From Candidatus Zhuqueibacterota bacterium (GTDB lineage Bacteria; Zhuqueibacterota; Zhuqueibacteria; Oceanimicrobiales; Oceanimicrobiaceae), in the NCBI GenBank assembly GCA_029262055.1, contig JAJDAD010000014.1, positions 1 to 64,000 of the forward strand: a stretch of DNA of 64,000 nucleotides, read 5' to 3'. Within the stretch, counting starts at the first letter, position 1. Each line of letters opens with the position of its first letter. The position numbers were made by a program, and so were the translations under genes. Positions 63,234 to 64,000 of this stretch are shown piece by piece. The notes below the pieces were generated by a model, which worked only from the letters and a program-made list of their open reading frames with translations, did no database searches and was not told the DNA's origin.

Positions 63234-63763
63234 TTTTTCATCGGCGCTGCCATGGTGCTGCCGCAGTTGTTGCAGGTCCGCAATTCGTCGGAGTCATGAT
63301 ATTTTTCCATGACGCTCTTCAGCTTGTGCACAATGTCGGAAGGTTTGTCCAGGTGGAAGTACTCTTCGTACACCTTTTCTCCACAGCTTTCACAAAACCA
63401 CATGCAGCCGTCATTTTCGTGCGGGCTTCGGGTCCTTTCTATGACCAGGCCGATTGAGCCTTCCGTCCGTTGGGGTGAGTGCGGTACTTTCGGGGGTAAC
63501 AGGAAGATCTCGCCTTCGCGTATCGGGATATCTACGTTCTTTCCATTGTCGATGACCTTTACGACAATGTCTCCCTCTATTTGATAGAAAAACTCTTCAC
63601 CCTCGTTGTAGTGGTAATCTTTGCGTTTGTTCGGTCCTCCGACAACCATAATGATAAAATCTTCCGCTTCGTCGTATACGCACTTGTTGCCGATGGGCGG
63701 TTTCAGCAGGTCGCGATGTTCGTCAATCCATTTTCTGAGGCTAAATGCCGCTAAGCTCGACAT
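63230..63763 (-). CDS. 3-Hydroxyanthranilate 3,4-dioxygenase
   Basis: 177 aa, cupin. Iron ligands lie in KDYHYNEGEEFFYQIEGD and PPKVPHSPQR. The C-terminus has two CxxC pairs (ESCGEKV; CNNCGSTM) that form the rubredoxin-like second iron site of bacterial enzymes. It opens the ring of 3-hydroxyanthranilate with O2. The AGGAGGAAG site before ATG 63763 is very strong. Confidence 0.95.
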   Translation of the reverse strand: MSSLAAFSLRKWIDEHRDLLKPPIGNKCVYDEAEDFIIMVVGGPNKRKDYHYNEGEEFFYQIEGDIVVKVIDNGKNVDIPIREGEIFLLPPKVPHSPQRTEGSIGLVIERTRSPHENDGCMWFCESCGEKVYEEYFHLDKPSDIVHKLKSVMEKYHDSDELRTCNNCGSTMAAPMKK

Positions 63764-63949
63764 GATTTCTTCCTCCTGAATTCATCGAGTCAGAAACCAC
63801 CATCTTGTTGCGGCTGTTCTGACGCGTCATTTCTTTTTGAGCTCTTGCGAGGTATTAGATAGGCTCATTGGCCGGTCCGGAGATGTGTCATTACTTTCGC
63901 ACCGCCGATGAGCAATCCCTTGATCGTACGGCCTAGACGGGAGTTTACG

Positions 63950-64000
63950 TCAAACCGTCGCGATGCACTTGAGCTCGATGGCAATTGGCGTGGGCAGGGA
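63950..64000 (-). CDS. Possible C-terminus of a RidA-family deaminase (cut by window edge)
   Basis: The last 16 codons before TGA (63950-63952) read SLPTPIAIELKCIATV. The LPxPxxxIELKCIA pattern resembles the end of RidA-family proteins, which include 2-aminomuconate deaminases found next to kynurenine-type catabolic genes. The evidence is short, and another reading frame across the same bases is also open. Confidence 0.4.
   Translation of the reverse strand, partial: SLPTPIAIELKCIATV

Noticed and set aside
63866-63998. Alternative minus-strand frame reading RFDVNSRLGRTIKGLLIGGAK before a stop
   Set aside because: It looks partly protein-like but matches no family I know and competes with the RidA-like tail; too short to decide from the window.
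1-64000. CRISPR arrays, insertion sequences, prophage or toxin-antitoxin pairs
   Set aside because: No regularly spaced repeats, transposase, integrase or typical small gene pairs were seen anywhere in the window.

Overview
The window reads as a chromosomal segment of a Gram-negative bacterium. There is a TonB-dependent receptor, an outer-membrane porin, lipoprotein and Sec signal peptides, and a meso-DAP type murein recycling set. The mix of a CobN-like/ExbB/DUF2149 set, a two-component-regulator propeller protein, an M49 peptidase with a five-residue zinc motif and a sphingolipid-desaturase homologue suggests the FCB group (Calditrichota/KSB1-like or a Bacteroidota relative). This placement is an inference, because no rRNA or ribosomal-protein gene is present. 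No phage, IS element, CRISPR array or integrase was seen. Both oxygen-dependent enzymes (HemY, KMO, 3-HAO, desaturase) and oxygen-independent or reducing ones (HemN, FeoB, FMN-binding protein) occur, which suggests a facultative or microaerobic life.

Layout. 1-1910 (-): a beta-propeller sensor gene cut by one in-frame TAG. 2.2-9.7 kb (+): two tRNA-Leu genes, then CPBP protease, DUF4416, purM, gpsA, usp, asnS, a LOG-like gene, acyP and apt. 9.8-15.8 kb (+): a TPR protein, tRNA-Arg(CCU), and a murein-recycling run (amino-sugar kinase, NlpC/P60 endopeptidase, dipeptide epimerase, lysA). 16.0-29.8 kb (-): an iron/heme acquisition island. In transcription order it holds a porin, an FMN-binding protein, a small membrane protein, feoA, feoB, a 52-aa Cys-rich FeoB partner, a TonB receptor, a 104-aa Cys/His protein, a DUF2162-like membrane protein, an ExbB/MotA channel, a DUF2149 protein and a giant CobN-like chelatase. 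The last six resemble the hmuRSTUV system of Porphyromonas/Bacteroides. 30.5-40.9 kb (+): a tightly packed hemACDENHYBL operon covering glutamyl-tRNA to heme. 41-47.8 kb (+): an unknown protein, an SRPBCC protein, a 1209-aa GH13-like protein and an OPT transporter. 47.8-51 kb (-): a HAD hydrolase, an amidohydrolase and a DES1-like desaturase. 51-54.7 kb (+): a PAS histidine kinase, two response regulators and a zinc-ribbon protein. 54.7-57.1 kb (-): a methyltransferase-like membrane protein and a DPP III-like lipoprotein. 57.6-64 kb (-): a kynurenine-pathway operon (3-HAO, ACMSD, cyclase-type formamidase, kynureninase, Trm112, VUT transporter, KMO), with what may be the tail of a RidA-family gene at the right edge.

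How it fits together. A heme/iron scavenging island and the complete heme-synthesis operon diverge from a 735-bp control region. That region carries a clear sigma70 promoter for the scavenging side (TTGACA, 17 bp, TAAGAT) with a 21-bp perfect palindrome just after the predicted start site. I read this as one iron-tetrapyrrole homeostasis locus: import heme, strip its iron with the CobN-like protein (possibly with electrons through the secreted flavoprotein), take up Fe(II) by Feo, and rebuild heme from glutamate when none is available. The most notable observations are this locus, the in-frame TAG in the propeller gene, the DES1-type desaturase, the HEICH-type DPP III, and small genes of 52 and 17 codons inside the iron island.
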